Below are positions 45,229-54,417 of a stretch of DNA of 64,000 nt, piece after piece (position 1 is the stretch's first letter; the number at the start of each line of letters is the position of its first letter). Source of the DNA: Ferrovibrio terrae_A (lineage in GTDB: Bacteria > Pseudomonadota > Alphaproteobacteria > Ferrovibrionales > Ferrovibrionaceae). Made by a program: the position numbers and the translations under genes. The notes beneath the pieces were generated by a model that worked only from the letters and a program-made list of their open reading frames with translations, was not told the DNA's origin and ran no database searches. Location of the stretch: NCBI RefSeq assembly GCF_943372915.1, contig NZ_CALSAN010000002.1, positions 183,220-247,219 on the forward strand, in the 5' to 3' direction.

Positions 45229-46275
45229 ATGGGTTCGACTGCCGTGGTGCAGACTGCCTCCAAATCCCTGCAAGACCTGCCGGCGCCGGGCCCCAAGCCC
45301 AGCATCGAGCCGCTGCGCGCCCTGGTCGCGGCCAATATGGATGCCGTGAACCGCGAAATCATCGCGCGCATGGCCAGCGACGTCACCCTGATCCCGGAGC
45401 TGGCCAGCCACCTGATCGCCGCCGGCGGCAAGCGGATTCGCCCGCTGCTGACCCTGGGTTCCGCCCGGCTCTGCGGCTACCAGGGCAGCCATGATGTGCT
45501 GCTGGCCACCTGCGTCGAATTCATCCACACCGCCACCCTGCTGCATGACGATGTGGTGGACGAGAGCGACCGCCGCCGCGGCAATGCCACCGCCAATGTG
45601 CTGTGGGGCAACCAGCCGTCCGTGCTGGTCGGCGACTTCCTGTTCACCCGCGCCTTCCAGCTGATGGTCGAGACCGGCTCGCTGGAGGTGCTGCGCATCC
45701 TGGCCGGCGCATCGTCAGAGATCGCCGAGGGCGAGGTGCTGCAGCTGGTGATCGCCAATGACATGAATTCGCTGGAAAGCGACTATCTGAAGGTGATCAA
45801 GGCCAAGACCGCAGCGCTGTTTGCCGCCGCCTGCCGCGTCGGCGCGGTGATCGCCGACCGGCCGCAGGCCGAGGCCCAGGCACTCGACGATTACGGCCAT
45901 AATCTCGGCATCGCCTTCCAGCTGGTCGACGATGCACTCGACTATGCCGCCGATGCCGCCACGCTGGGCAAGAATACCGGCGACGATTTCCGCGAGGGCA
46001 AGATCACCCTGCCGGTGCTGCTCGCCTTCTCGAAGGGCAGCGAGGCCGAGCGCGGCTTCTGGCGCCGGGTGATCGAACGGCCTGAGGAACAGACGCCCGA
46101 GGACTGGTCACAGGCGCTGGCCTATCTGGAGCGCCATGGCGCCATCCAGGAAACCCTGGCCCGCGCCCGGGCCTATGCCCAGAAGTCGCGTCAGGCGCTG
46201 CAGCTGTTTGCCGCCGGGCCGATGCGTGATGCGCTGTCGGAAGCAGTCGATTTCGCCGTCGAACGGGCGCTTTAA
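45229..46275 (+). CDS. Long-chain trans-polyprenyl diphosphate synthase
   Basis: A 348-residue isoprenoid synthase that makes the side chain of ubiquinone. The first Asp-rich motif is DDVVD (107-111) in TATLLHDDVVDESDRRRGNA; the second is LVDDALDYA near 236; GGKRIRPLL is near 67. Small residues (Ala102, Thr103) before the first motif leave an open pocket, so a long product such as C40-C50 is likely. The chain length cannot be fixed from sequence. It is followed by tRNA-Pro. Confidence 0.92.
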   Translation: MGSTAVVQTASKSLQDLPAPGPKPSIEPLRALVAANMDAVNREIIARMASDVTLIPELASHLIAAGGKRIRPLLTLGSARLCGYQGSHDVLLATCVEFIHTATLLHDDVVDESDRRRGNATANVLWGNQPSVLVGDFLFTRAFQLMVETGSLEVLRILAGASSEIAEGEVLQLVIANDMNSLESDYLKVIKAKTAALFAAACRVGAVIADRPQAEAQALDDYGHNLGIAFQLVDDALDYAADAATLGKNTGDDFREGKITLPVLLAFSKGSEAERGFWRRVIERPEEQTPEDWSQALAYLERHGAIQETLARARAYAQKSRQALQLFAAGPMRDALSEAVDFAVERAL

Positions 46276-46406
46276 ACCCGGCTTTAAGCCTCTGGCCGGC
46301 CTAGGCTTTCGGAGTCCGCGCTTTTCCCCCGCGAATGCCCCCCGAATGCCTCTGGGGGTGCCTTGCGGGCCCGTCCCGCAGGCGCTATACAGTCGCCCGC
46401 GCCGGT

Positions 46407-46483
46407 CGGAGCGTAGCTCAGCCTGGTAGAGCACTAGCTTCGGGAGCTAGGGGCCGGAGGTTCGAATCCTCTCGCTCCGACCA
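46407..46483 (+). tRNA. tRNA-Pro (anticodon CGG)
   Basis: A 77-nt cloverleaf with acceptor CGGAGCG/CGCTCCG, D-arm AGCTCAGCCTGGTAGAGC, anticodon stem CTAGC/GCTAG around TTCGGGA (anticodon CGG), T-arm GGTTCGAATCC and an encoded CCA. Confidence 0.95.
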
Positions 46484-46553
46484 GCGCGCGAATTCTCCCG
46501 AAAATCTGTCTTGGTCCTGCAGTGATGAGCGGCTCTCCTGCCGCCTCCTCAAC

Positions 46554-46686
46554 CGTCACCCTCGGATTTATTCCGAGGGTCCATCTGTGCGTTCCGATGC
46601 ACTGATGGATGGCATGGACCCTTGGCCATCGCGCTTTGCGCGAAGGCATATGTATGGCGGCAAAGCCGCCGGGCCCAAGGGTGACG
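46554..46686. repeat. Multi-hairpin intergenic repeat
   Basis: The outer arms CGTCACCCT (46554-46562) and AGGGTGACG (46678-46686) are perfect inverts. Inside are CCCTCGGA-ttta-TTCCGAGGG, GGTCCAT (46578-46584) with ATGGACC (46614-46620), and GGCGGC-aaa-GCCGCC. It fills the space between tRNA-Pro and the EamA gene and looks like a REP/BIME-type element, not a gene. Confidence 0.6.
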
Positions 46687-46723
46687 TTGTGTGGAAGACG
46701 CGAGCCCTACGCCGTCACCCACT

Positions 46724-47695
46724 CTACTCGGTAAGAATGGGCGGCACGCGCACGCGCCGCACCGTTTCGCGGTAGAGGATATACAGCCCGCTGGCGATGA
46801 CGATGGCGCAGCCGATCCAGGTCTGCGCATCGGGGAAATCGCCCCAGACATACCAGCCGATCAGCACCGACCACAGCAGATGCGTGTAGTCGAACGGCGC
46901 CACCACGGCTGCCGGCGCCAGGCCATAGGCCCGCGTCATGCACAGCTGCGCCGTGCCGCCGATGAGGCCGGTGCCGATCAGCAGCAGTAGATCCGGGAAA
47001 TCGGGCGTCACCCAGAAGAACGGCAGCGCCAGCCCGGTGAACAGCGTGCAGAAGGCGGTGAACCAGAAGGCGATGGTGGTGGAGGGTTCCAGGCGGCTGA
47101 GCCTGCGGATCTGGATGATGGCCAGCGCATACAGCAGGGTTGCCATCACCACGATCAGGCTGGCGCTTTCCAGCATGCCGCTGCCGGGCCGTATGATCAC
47201 CAGCATGCCGACGAAGCCGACGATGATCGCCGACCAGCGATGCAGGCCGACGCGTTCCTGCAGCAGCCAGACCGACAGGCAGGCGATGAAGATCGGCGCC
47301 GCAAACGCAATCGCCGTCACCTCGGCGAGCGGCAGGAACTGGTAGGAATAGAAAAACAGCAGCATGGCGCCGCAGCCGAACACCGAGCGCAGGCCGTGGC
47401 CCGCCAGCTGCCGGGTCTTCAGCAGCATCAGGGCATTGGCCAGCGTATTGCCGCGATCATTGCCCGCGCCGCCGGCGCTGCGCCACACCATCAGCAGGAT
47501 CGGCGGAAAGGCAAACAGGCTGCGGAAGAACATGATCTGCACGGTGGGATACCCGGCCGTGAGCCATTTCACCAACGCATCCATGATGCCGAACAGCGAC
47601 ACCGCGATCAGGATGTAGCCGATGCCCAGCGGTGTGTTGGAGATTTGCGTATGCGCGGGAAAGACAGACATCGGCGTGCGGCTCAGACCTGACAT
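46724..47695 (-). CDS. EamA-family (DMT) transporter
   Basis: A 323-residue membrane protein with ten predicted helices in two EamA repeats, for example GIGYILIAVSLFGIMDALVK and AVSLIV-type strips of the second half. The start is taken at MSGLSRTP; MSVFPAHTQI, 8 codons in, is possible. Members export amino acids, sugars or metabolites; nothing specifies the substrate. It is read in the same direction as the liv operon but lies after a hairpin group. Confidence 0.88.
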   Translation of the reverse strand: MSGLSRTPMSVFPAHTQISNTPLGIGYILIAVSLFGIMDALVKWLTAGYPTVQIMFFRSLFAFPPILLMVWRSAGGAGNDRGNTLANALMLLKTRQLAGHGLRSVFGCGAMLLFFYSYQFLPLAEVTAIAFAAPIFIACLSVWLLQERVGLHRWSAIIVGFVGMLVIIRPGSGMLESASLIVVMATLLYALAIIQIRRLSRLEPSTTIAFWFTAFCTLFTGLALPFFWVTPDFPDLLLLIGTGLIGGTAQLCMTRAYGLAPAAVVAPFDYTHLLWSVLIGWYVWGDFPDAQTWIGCAIVIASGLYILYRETVRRVRVPPILTE

Positions 47696-47700
47696 GAATC

Positions 47701-47781
47701 GGCCCGGCTGGTTGTGCCATGCCGGGCCGTGGATTGCACGCGCCCTCTGCAGTTTCATCACCCCCGCTTCCGCGGGAGTGA
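47701..47781. repeat. Hairpins between the first substrate-binding gene and the EamA gene
   Basis: GGCCCGGC (47701-47708) pairs with GCCGGGCC (47721-47728). TCACCCCCGC and GCGGGAGTGA (about 47758-47781) pair around ttcc. The second follows the substrate-binding gene stop on the minus strand and may end that transcript; it shares the CCCG/GTGACG theme of the other intergenic repeats. Confidence 0.5.
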
Positions 47782-47791
47782 CGATTCCGGA

Positions 47792-48967
47792 CTAGAACGC
47801 CAGCGGCTCGGTCACCCGGGTCCAGCGGCCGCCCTTCACCTGCACCATGAACACCGACTCGCTGCCATGATGCTTGTTCGGCCCGAATGTCATCACCGGG
47901 CCGCCGAAGATATCGGTATAGCCCTGGATCGATTCCATCGCCTTGAGGAAGCGCTCGGTGGTGAGATCCTTGCCGGCGCGGTCCAGCCCCATGACGATCA
48001 GATCGGCCGCGACATAGGAGAACTGCGCCGCCGGATTGGGATCGACATTGTACTTGGCGCGGTATTTCTCCACCCACTGCTTGATTGCCGGATTGGTCGA
48101 GTCCGGATAGGGCGCCTCGATCTGCGTCATCGTATAGAGGCCCTCGGTGGCGCCGGCCGGCGCACCCGAGACATTGAGGTCGAAGGCCGCAGTGGTGCCC
48201 ACCATGTCGACCGTCCAGCCCATCTTGCGCGCCGTGCTGTAGGCCAGGATGGTATCGCGGATGATCGAGCCCAGCGCAATCACATCGCAATTCGCCGCAC
48301 GCAGCTTGGTCATCTGGGCGGTGAAATCGGTATCGGTCGGCTTATGCGTGGTCGCATCCGCGAGTTTGACATTCATCGCCACAAGCTGGTCGCGCGCACC
48401 CTCGAAAATCTCGCGACCGAAATCCGTGTCCTGATACAGGGCGCAGACATTCTTCTTGCCCTTGTCGACGAAATGTTTCACCGCGCCGCGCATCTGCGCG
48501 TAATACGAGGCCCCGGCCGCCCATTTCATCGGATGGAACGGCTCATACAGCTGTTTCGCCCAGCTGAGCGGGAAGAAATTCGGCACCCCCGCCTTCAGCT
48601 GGTCGGGCATCACCGCATTGTTCATCGGCGTGCCGGCGCCGAGCAGGATCAGGAACACCTTGTCGCGATTGATCAGCTTGTTGCCGGCCTGCACGGCGCG
48701 TGGCACCTGATACTGGCTGTCCTCGATGATGTAGCGGATCTTGCGGCCCTGCACGCCGCCCTGGGCATTGACCTCATCGAAACGCATGCGCGCCGCATTG
48801 GAGGAATGCACGCCAAAGGCCGCGGCGACGCCGGAAAGATCGGTATGCGTGCCAATCACCACTTCGGTCTTGGTCACGCCCTGCAGCTTCTGCGCCTCGG
48901 CCCGGCCGGCATAAAGGGCCAGCATGGCGGTGATGGCGGTTATCGTTACTCTGCCCAGACTGATCAT
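47792..48967 (-). CDS. ABC-importer substrate-binding protein (LivK type), copy 1
   Basis: The start MISLGRVTITAITAMLALYA has a GGAGG site upstream (391 residues; signal peptide ends near 24, AEA). The mature protein begins KLQGVTKTEVVIGTHTDLSG, the type I periplasmic fold of branched-chain amino-acid binding proteins. Strips NAARMRFDEVNAQGGVQGRK and YQDTDFGREIFEGARDQLVA are shared with the next two genes. It is the most divergent and most distal of three tandem paralogues. Substrate is unknown. Confidence 0.9.
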   Translation of the reverse strand: MISLGRVTITAITAMLALYAGRAEAQKLQGVTKTEVVIGTHTDLSGVAAAFGVHSSNAARMRFDEVNAQGGVQGRKIRYIIEDSQYQVPRAVQAGNKLINRDKVFLILLGAGTPMNNAVMPDQLKAGVPNFFPLSWAKQLYEPFHPMKWAAGASYYAQMRGAVKHFVDKGKKNVCALYQDTDFGREIFEGARDQLVAMNVKLADATTHKPTDTDFTAQMTKLRAANCDVIALGSIIRDTILAYSTARKMGWTVDMVGTTAAFDLNVSGAPAGATEGLYTMTQIEAPYPDSTNPAIKQWVEKYRAKYNVDPNPAAQFSYVAADLIVMGLDRAGKDLTTERFLKAMESIQGYTDIFGGPVMTFGPNKHHGSESVFMVQVKGGRWTRVTEPLAF

Positions 48968-49002
48968 GGTTCCTCCGGAAGATTTTTGTGGTTGAAGACG
49001 GA

Positions 49003-49034
49003 CCGGCCGCGGCGCATCGCTGCACCGCGGCCGG
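49003..49034 (-). terminator. Hairpin between copies 1 and 2
   Basis: CCGGCCGCGG pairs with CCGCGGCCGG, a 10-bp perfect stem, 31 bases past the copy-2 stop. There is no long T-run on the minus strand, so it may act as a partial terminator or RNA-stabilising element. Confidence 0.45.
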
Positions 49035-49065
49035 GTATGCACAGCTCACCCATACGCTGCAGCGA

Positions 49066-50268
49066 TCACATGCCGTAACGCACCGGGCCGGCGATCTGTA
49101 CGAAGCGGCTCTTCTGCACCTGGAACAGGAAAGCCTCGTCGGCACCCTGATGCTTGTTCGGTCCATAGCTGACCGCCGGGCCACCGAAGATGTCGCGGAA
49201 GCCCTGGATGCTTTCAATCGCCGCCACCATCTTGTCGGTGGTGAGATCCTTGCCGGCACGGTCGAAGGCGAAGATCAGCTGGTCCATCAGGCCATAGCCA
49301 TAGACGGCACCGATATTGGCATCGGAACCGAACTTGGCCTTGTACTTGTCCATGAAGGCAGCCACCTGCGGCGAAGCGGTGTCGCGATAGGGCATCACGG
49401 TGCCCGCCATCACATACATGCCTTCCGTCACACCGCCGGGGGCACCGGCAACGATCTGGTCGTAATTGGCCGACTGGCCGAGGAAATCGACATCCCAGCC
49501 CATCTTGCGCGCCGTGCCATAGGGCACGATGGCATCACGCACGATGGTGCCCATCACCACGATGTCGCAATTGGCAACCCGCAGCTTGGTGATCTGGCTG
49601 GTGAAGTCGGTGGCAATCGGGGTATTGGACGCAGTTTCAATCACCGGCAGGTTCATCGCCTTGGCCTGGTCCTGCACCGCTTCCAGGATTTCCTTGCCGA
49701 AGTCGGTGTCCTGGTACAGCGTGCAGAACCGCTTCTTGCCCTTGTTGGCCACCATCCACTTCATGCCGGCGCGGACCTGGTCGTAATACGACGACAGGCC
49801 GGCGAATTTCAGCTTGTGGAACGGTTCCGACATCTGCCGCGCCGCGGTGATCGGCGAGAAGTTGATCACGCCGGCCTTCAGCTGGTCGGGCAGCACGGCG
49901 TTGTTCATCGGCGTGCCCAGCGCGCCGGCCATGATGAAGATATTGTCGCGGTTGATCAGCTTGTTGGCCGCCTGCACGGCGCGCGGCACCTGATACTGGT
50001 TGTCTTCCACGATCAGGCGGAGCTTGCGGCCATAGATGCCGCCCTGCTCGTTCACCTCGTCGATGCGCAGCCGCATCGCCTGCGAGGAGTGCACGCCATA
50101 GGAGGCCGCCACACCGCTCAGGTCGGTATGCATGCCGATGACGATTTCATTTTTGGTGACACCACGCACCTTGCCGGCCTGTTGTGCCCCGGCAGACGAT
50201 AGTGGGGCACCGGCGAATACCACTGCACTGGTCACGACCGCGGCCGTGAGCACATGGACCCTACGCAT
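49066..50268 (-). CDS. ABC-importer substrate-binding protein (LivK type), copy 2
   Basis: The start MRRVHVLTAAVVTSAVVFAG follows a GGGAGG ribosome site (400 residues; signal cleavage near GAQQA, about 29). The mature part repeats the same series: VRGVTKNEIVIGMHTDLSG, MRLRIDEVNEQGGIYGRKLR, YQDTDFGKEILEAVQDQAKA. It is closer to copy 3 than to copy 1 by eye. It has its own upstream spacer of 185 bases including a terminator, so it may have a separate promoter. Confidence 0.92.
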   Translation of the reverse strand: MRRVHVLTAAVVTSAVVFAGAPLSSAGAQQAGKVRGVTKNEIVIGMHTDLSGVAASYGVHSSQAMRLRIDEVNEQGGIYGRKLRLIVEDNQYQVPRAVQAANKLINRDNIFIMAGALGTPMNNAVLPDQLKAGVINFSPITAARQMSEPFHKLKFAGLSSYYDQVRAGMKWMVANKGKKRFCTLYQDTDFGKEILEAVQDQAKAMNLPVIETASNTPIATDFTSQITKLRVANCDIVVMGTIVRDAIVPYGTARKMGWDVDFLGQSANYDQIVAGAPGGVTEGMYVMAGTVMPYRDTASPQVAAFMDKYKAKFGSDANIGAVYGYGLMDQLIFAFDRAGKDLTTDKMVAAIESIQGFRDIFGGPAVSYGPNKHQGADEAFLFQVQKSRFVQIAGPVRYGM

Positions 50269-50393
50269 GCGGACCTCCCTCGTTTTTATGTGGTCTTGTG
50301 GTTCTGCTTGACGCGTAAAGCTTAGTCCTGTGGCGCGACGCGTCCTATACGGATTCGATGTGGCAGCGCCGTTGCTGCGACGCACAAAAGCAA

Positions 50394-50421
50394 AGACGCC
50401 CGCGGTTTCCCGCGGACGTCT
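50394..50421 (-). terminator. Terminator between copies 2 and 3
   Basis: AGACG-c-CCGCGG pairs with CCGCGG-a-CGTCT around a short loop (one mismatch). On the minus strand TTTGCTTTTG follows. It lies 33 bases past the copy-3 stop. Confidence 0.75.
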
Positions 50422-50453
50422 CGCAATAGATCGTGTTCAGACGATCGAAAGGT

Positions 50454-51638
50454 TTAGTACATGATCGGACCGCCACCGACCTGCACGAAGCGACCCTTCT
50501 GGATCTGGTAGTACAGCACTTCGGTGGTGCCCTGATGCTTGTTGGGGCCGAAGCTGATCACCGGGCCGCCGAAGATGTCGCGATAGCCGCTGATGCTCTC
50601 CAGGCCCTTGATGAACTTGTCGGTGGTCAGATCCTTGCCGGCACGATCGAGCGCAGTGACGATCAGGTCGGCGATGTTGTGACCATAGACCGCGCCGATA
50701 TTCGGGTCGGCGTTGTACTTGGCCTTGTAGGCATCCCACCAGGCGGCAACCGTCGGGCTGGCGGTGTCGCGATAGGGCATCACGGTGCCGGCACCGACAT
50801 ACAGGCCTTCCGTCGCACCACCCGGCGCCGAGGCGACGATCTGGTCGAAGCTGGCCGACTGCGAGGTGAAGTCCACATCGGTCCAGCCCATCTTGCGCGC
50901 GGTGGCATAGGGCACGATGGCGTCACGCACGATGGCGCCCATGGCGACCAGGTCGCAACCGGCACTGCGCAGCTTGGTGATCTGCGCGGTGAAGTCGGTG
51001 GCGACCGGGGTGTTGGTGGCGGTCTCGACCACCTGCATGTTCATCGCCTTGGCCTGATCCTGCACGGCGTCCAGGATTTCCTTGCCGAAGTCGGTGTCCT
51101 GATACAGCGAGCACAGCTTCTTGCGGTTGTTCTTCTGCACCAGGTATTTGATGCCGGCGCGGGTATGGTCGTAATAGCTCGAGAAGGTCTGGAACTTGAG
51201 CCTGTGGAAGGGCTCGCTCATCGAACGCGCGGCGGTCAGCGGCGCCAGGTTGGGCACCTCGGCCTTGAACTGCTCGGGGAACACCGCGTTGTTATGCGGG
51301 GTGCCGAGCGCACCGGCCATCAGGAAGATCTTGTCGCGGTTGATCAGCTTGTTGCCGGCCTGCACCGCGCGCGGCACCTGATACTGGCTGTCCTCGACGA
51401 TCAGGCGGATCTTGCGGCCGTTGATGCCGCCCTGCGCGTTGATCTCGTCGAACTTCAGGCGCATCGCCTGCGAGGAATGCACGCCGTAGCTGGCGGCCGG
51501 GCCGCTCAGGTCGGTATGCATGCCGATGATGATTTCGGTCTTGGTGACGCCACGCACGTTCTGCGCCTGCACCGCGCCGGCAAGGCCGATGGTCGCCGCC
51601 ACCGCGGCGGCACTCATGACAATCTTACGAATACGCAT
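50454..51638 (-). CDS. ABC-importer substrate-binding protein (LivK type), copy 3
   Basis: The start MRIRKIVMSAAAVAATIGLA has AGGAGG 10 bases upstream (394 residues; cleavage near VQAQ, about 25). A much longer upstream frame only overlaps the synthetase gene and is not real. The mature part shows VRGVTKTEIIIGMHTDLSGP, MRLKFDEINAQGGINGRKIR, YQDTDFGKEILDAVQDQAKA. It is directly downstream of the acyl-CoA synthetase, so it is probably the main receptor of the operon. Confidence 0.93.
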   Translation of the reverse strand: MRIRKIVMSAAAVAATIGLAGAVQAQNVRGVTKTEIIIGMHTDLSGPAASYGVHSSQAMRLKFDEINAQGGINGRKIRLIVEDSQYQVPRAVQAGNKLINRDKIFLMAGALGTPHNNAVFPEQFKAEVPNLAPLTAARSMSEPFHRLKFQTFSSYYDHTRAGIKYLVQKNNRKKLCSLYQDTDFGKEILDAVQDQAKAMNMQVVETATNTPVATDFTAQITKLRSAGCDLVAMGAIVRDAIVPYATARKMGWTDVDFTSQSASFDQIVASAPGGATEGLYVGAGTVMPYRDTASPTVAAWWDAYKAKYNADPNIGAVYGHNIADLIVTALDRAGKDLTTDKFIKGLESISGYRDIFGGPVISFGPNKHQGTTEVLYYQIQKGRFVQVGGGPIMY

Positions 51639-51697
51639 CTGTGGTTTCCTCCTCATAGGCCTCGATTGGTTTTGTCGCGTCGGCGCATGGGAGCCCA

Positions 51698-53566
51698 TCA
51701 CGCGCCGACATACATCTCTTCGATCAGTGCCTTGTATTTCTCGTTCACGAATTTGCGCTTCAGCTTCATGGTCGGCGTCAGCTCGTCGTCTTCGGCGGTG
51801 AGCTGCTGGTCGATCAGGCGGAATTTCTTGATCGTTTCGACCCGGGCGAAGTTCTTGTTGACCTTCTCGATCTCCTCGCCGATCAGCGCCTGCACTTCCT
51901 TGGCATGGCACAGCGAGGCGAAATTGGTGAAGGGTACATTCAGGTCCTGCGCATATTTCACCACATTGTCGTGATCGATCATGATCAGGCAGGTGAGGAA
52001 CTTGCGCGCATCGCCGATCACCACGGCATCCGAGATATAGGGGCTGAATTTCAGCTGGTTCTCGATCTCCGACGGCGTGATGTTCTTGCCACCCGCGGTG
52101 ATGATGATGTCCTTCATGCGGTCGGTGATGCGGAACCAGCCCTCGTTGTCGACCACGCCGACATCGCCGGTATGCAGCCAGCCGTCGACGATGGTTTCCG
52201 CCGTCTTGCTCGGGTTGTTGAGATAGCCCATGAACACATGCGGGCCCTTGAGCAGGATCTCGCCCTGCGGGCTGAGTTTCACTTCGGTGTTGGGCACCGC
52301 CTGGCCGATGCTGCCGAGCTTGATGCGGTCCATCTGCGGCGAGGTGGCGAGCCCGACATTCTCGGTCTGACCATAGACCTCGCGCATGTCCTTGCCGAGC
52401 GCCAGATACCACTTGATCAGGTCGGGCGAGATCGGTGCGGCACCGGTGACCAGCCATTTGCAGCGATCGATGCCGATGATGCGCTTGATGTTCTTCAGCA
52501 CCAGCTGGTCGGCGAACCAGAAGGCGATCTTCAGCCCCAGCGAGGGTTCGCGATCCTCCAGCCGGCACTGCGCCAGCTTGTAGCCGATGCCGAGCGCGGT
52601 CTTGTAGGCCAGCTTGCCGAAGCCGGTGGCATCCTTCATGCGGATGGCGATGCCGGAATAGAACTTCTCCCACAGCCTGGGCACCGCGAAGAACACGGTG
52701 GGCTGCACCTCCTGCAGATTCTGCGGGATGGTTTCCGGGCTCTCGGCGAAATTCACCGTCGAGCCCGAGCGGATCGGCCACAGCAGTGTGAAGCCACGCT
52801 CGGCGATATGGCACAGCGGCAGGAAGCTGAGCTGTTCGTCAGTACCATCCTGCTCCAGCAGGCGGCCGGCATTCTCCATCTGGAAGATCAGGTTGCGATG
52901 GCTGATCATGGCGCCCTTCGGTGCCCCGGTGGTGCCCGAGGTGTAGATCAGGATCGCCAGGTCTTCCGGTTTGCCCAGCTTGAGCTGCTCCTCCCAGAAG
53001 GTGGGGTGCTTCGTCTCGAAGTCGCGGCCGAGCTGCAGCAGCGCATCGAAGCTGATCACCATCGGATCGCGGAAATCGGCGAGGCCTTCCATGTCGATGA
53101 CGACGATCTTGCGCAGGGTCGGGCAGCGGTCGCGCACCTCCAGGATCTTGTCGAGCTGCTCGTCATTCTCGGCGATATACACCACCGTCTTGCTGTCGTT
53201 GAGGATGTACTCGACCTGCTTGGCGGAATCGGTGGTGTAGATGCCGTTGGTCACCGCGCCGATGCCCTGGCTGCCGAGATCGGCATAGAGCCATTCCGGA
53301 TTGCCTTCGGAAATGATCGAGACCACCTCGCCGCGCTTCACGCCGAGCGAGGCAAAACCGAGGCCGGCATGCTTGGCATTGTCGCCATAGCGGGTCCAGC
53401 TGATCGAATTCCAGATGCCGAGATCCTTCTCGCGCAGCGCCACCTTGTCGCCGCGTTCGCCCACCTTGCGCCAGAAATAGCGCGGCAGGGTGTCGCGTTC
53501 CAGGATGGCGAGGATATCGGCATCGATGGCAATGCCGGTTTTCGGATCGACTGCCTTGGCACTCAT
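51698..53566 (-). CDS. Long-chain acyl-CoA synthetase (AMP-forming) inside the liv-type operon
   Basis: The start MSAKAVDPKTGIAIDADILA has GGGAGG upstream (622 residues). The AMP-binding P-loop is IYTSGTTGAPKGAMISHRN near 200. Strips VYGQTENVGLATSPQ and GWLHTGDVGVVDNEGWFRIT are typical, and the C-terminal catalytic Lys region is KLKRKFVNEKYKALIEEMY. It makes acyl- or aryl-CoA from the acid and ATP. Location between livF and the receptor genes suggests that it traps the imported acid as its CoA thioester. Confidence 0.92.
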   Translation of the reverse strand: MSAKAVDPKTGIAIDADILAILERDTLPRYFWRKVGERGDKVALREKDLGIWNSISWTRYGDNAKHAGLGFASLGVKRGEVVSIISEGNPEWLYADLGSQGIGAVTNGIYTTDSAKQVEYILNDSKTVVYIAENDEQLDKILEVRDRCPTLRKIVVIDMEGLADFRDPMVISFDALLQLGRDFETKHPTFWEEQLKLGKPEDLAILIYTSGTTGAPKGAMISHRNLIFQMENAGRLLEQDGTDEQLSFLPLCHIAERGFTLLWPIRSGSTVNFAESPETIPQNLQEVQPTVFFAVPRLWEKFYSGIAIRMKDATGFGKLAYKTALGIGYKLAQCRLEDREPSLGLKIAFWFADQLVLKNIKRIIGIDRCKWLVTGAAPISPDLIKWYLALGKDMREVYGQTENVGLATSPQMDRIKLGSIGQAVPNTEVKLSPQGEILLKGPHVFMGYLNNPSKTAETIVDGWLHTGDVGVVDNEGWFRITDRMKDIIITAGGKNITPSEIENQLKFSPYISDAVVIGDARKFLTCLIMIDHDNVVKYAQDLNVPFTNFASLCHAKEVQALIGEEIEKVNKNFARVETIKKFRLIDQQLTAEDDELTPTMKLKRKFVNEKYKALIEEMYVGA

Positions 53567-53600
53567 TACAGCCTCCCTGTGGCGCCCAGCGCCCAAGCGA

Positions 53601-54416
53601 TTAACGCCACGTTTTCCGCTTCTTCCAGCGCCGCTTGCCGCGCACGCCCTGTTCCTTCATGCCGAGATAGAATTCCTTGATGTCTTCCTTCTCGAGCAGC
53701 TTGGCGCAGGTATCGGCCATCACGATGCGGCCGACTTCCAGCACATAGCCGTAATGCGCGGCGTGCAAGGCGACGTTCGCATTCTGCTCTACGAGAAGAA
53801 TGGTGGTGCCCTGCTCGGAATTGATGCGCACGATGATCTCGAAGATTTCCTTCACCAGCTTGGGCGACAGGCCGAGCGACGGCTCATCCAGCAGCAGCAG
53901 CTTGGGCCGGCCCATCAGCGCGCGGCCGATGCTGAGCATCTGCTGCTCGCCGCCCGACATCGAGCCGGCGGCCTGGTTCTCGCGCTCTTTCAGGCGCGGG
54001 AAATAGCCGTAGACCATCTCGATGTCTTTGACGACGCCATCGGCATCCTTGCGGGTGAAAGCGCCCATCATCAGGTTTTCCTTCACCGTCAGGAACGGGA
54101 AGGTTTCGCGGCCCTCCGGCACATGGCCGATGCCGAGCCGCATCACCTTGTCCGGGTCCATCTTCTGGATGTCCTGGCCGTTGAAGACGATGCTGCCCTT
54201 CTGCGGGTCCATCACGCCGGAGATGGTCTTCAGGATTGTCGTTTTGCCGGCGCCGTTCGCACCGAGAACGGTGACAATGCTGCCTTCGGGGACAGCCAGG
54301 CTGACGCCGCGGATCGCCATGATCGGGCCGTAGAAGGTCTCGATATTGGCCAGCTTGAGCAGCGGCGGATTGGCCAGTTTCTGTTCGATGGTCTGCATCT
54401 GCATGGCGGCGCTCAT
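53601..54416 (-). CDS. livF: Branched-chain-type ABC importer ATPase LivF
   Basis: A 271-residue ATPase. Walker A is GANGAGKTT (52-60), the signature is SGGEQQMLSIGRALM near 155, and Walker B LLLLDEPSLGLSP follows. The short length without the extra C-terminal insert marks it as the LivF type. It pairs with LivG. The C-terminal tail is basic (GVRGKRRWKKRKTWR). It begins one base after the livG stop. Confidence 0.93.
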   Translation of the reverse strand: MSAAMQMQTIEQKLANPPLLKLANIETFYGPIMAIRGVSLAVPEGSIVTVLGANGAGKTTILKTISGVMDPQKGSIVFNGQDIQKMDPDKVMRLGIGHVPEGRETFPFLTVKENLMMGAFTRKDADGVVKDIEMVYGYFPRLKERENQAAGSMSGGEQQMLSIGRALMGRPKLLLLDEPSLGLSPKLVKEIFEIIVRINSEQGTTILLVEQNANVALHAAHYGYVLEVGRIVMADTCAKLLEKEDIKEFYLGMKEQGVRGKRRWKKRKTWR

Positions 54417-54417
54417 C

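Noticed and set aside
51639..52814. Upstream extension of the copy-3 receptor frame
   Set aside because: It runs through the acyl-CoA synthetase in another frame. The AGGAGG site and signal peptide fix the start at 51638.
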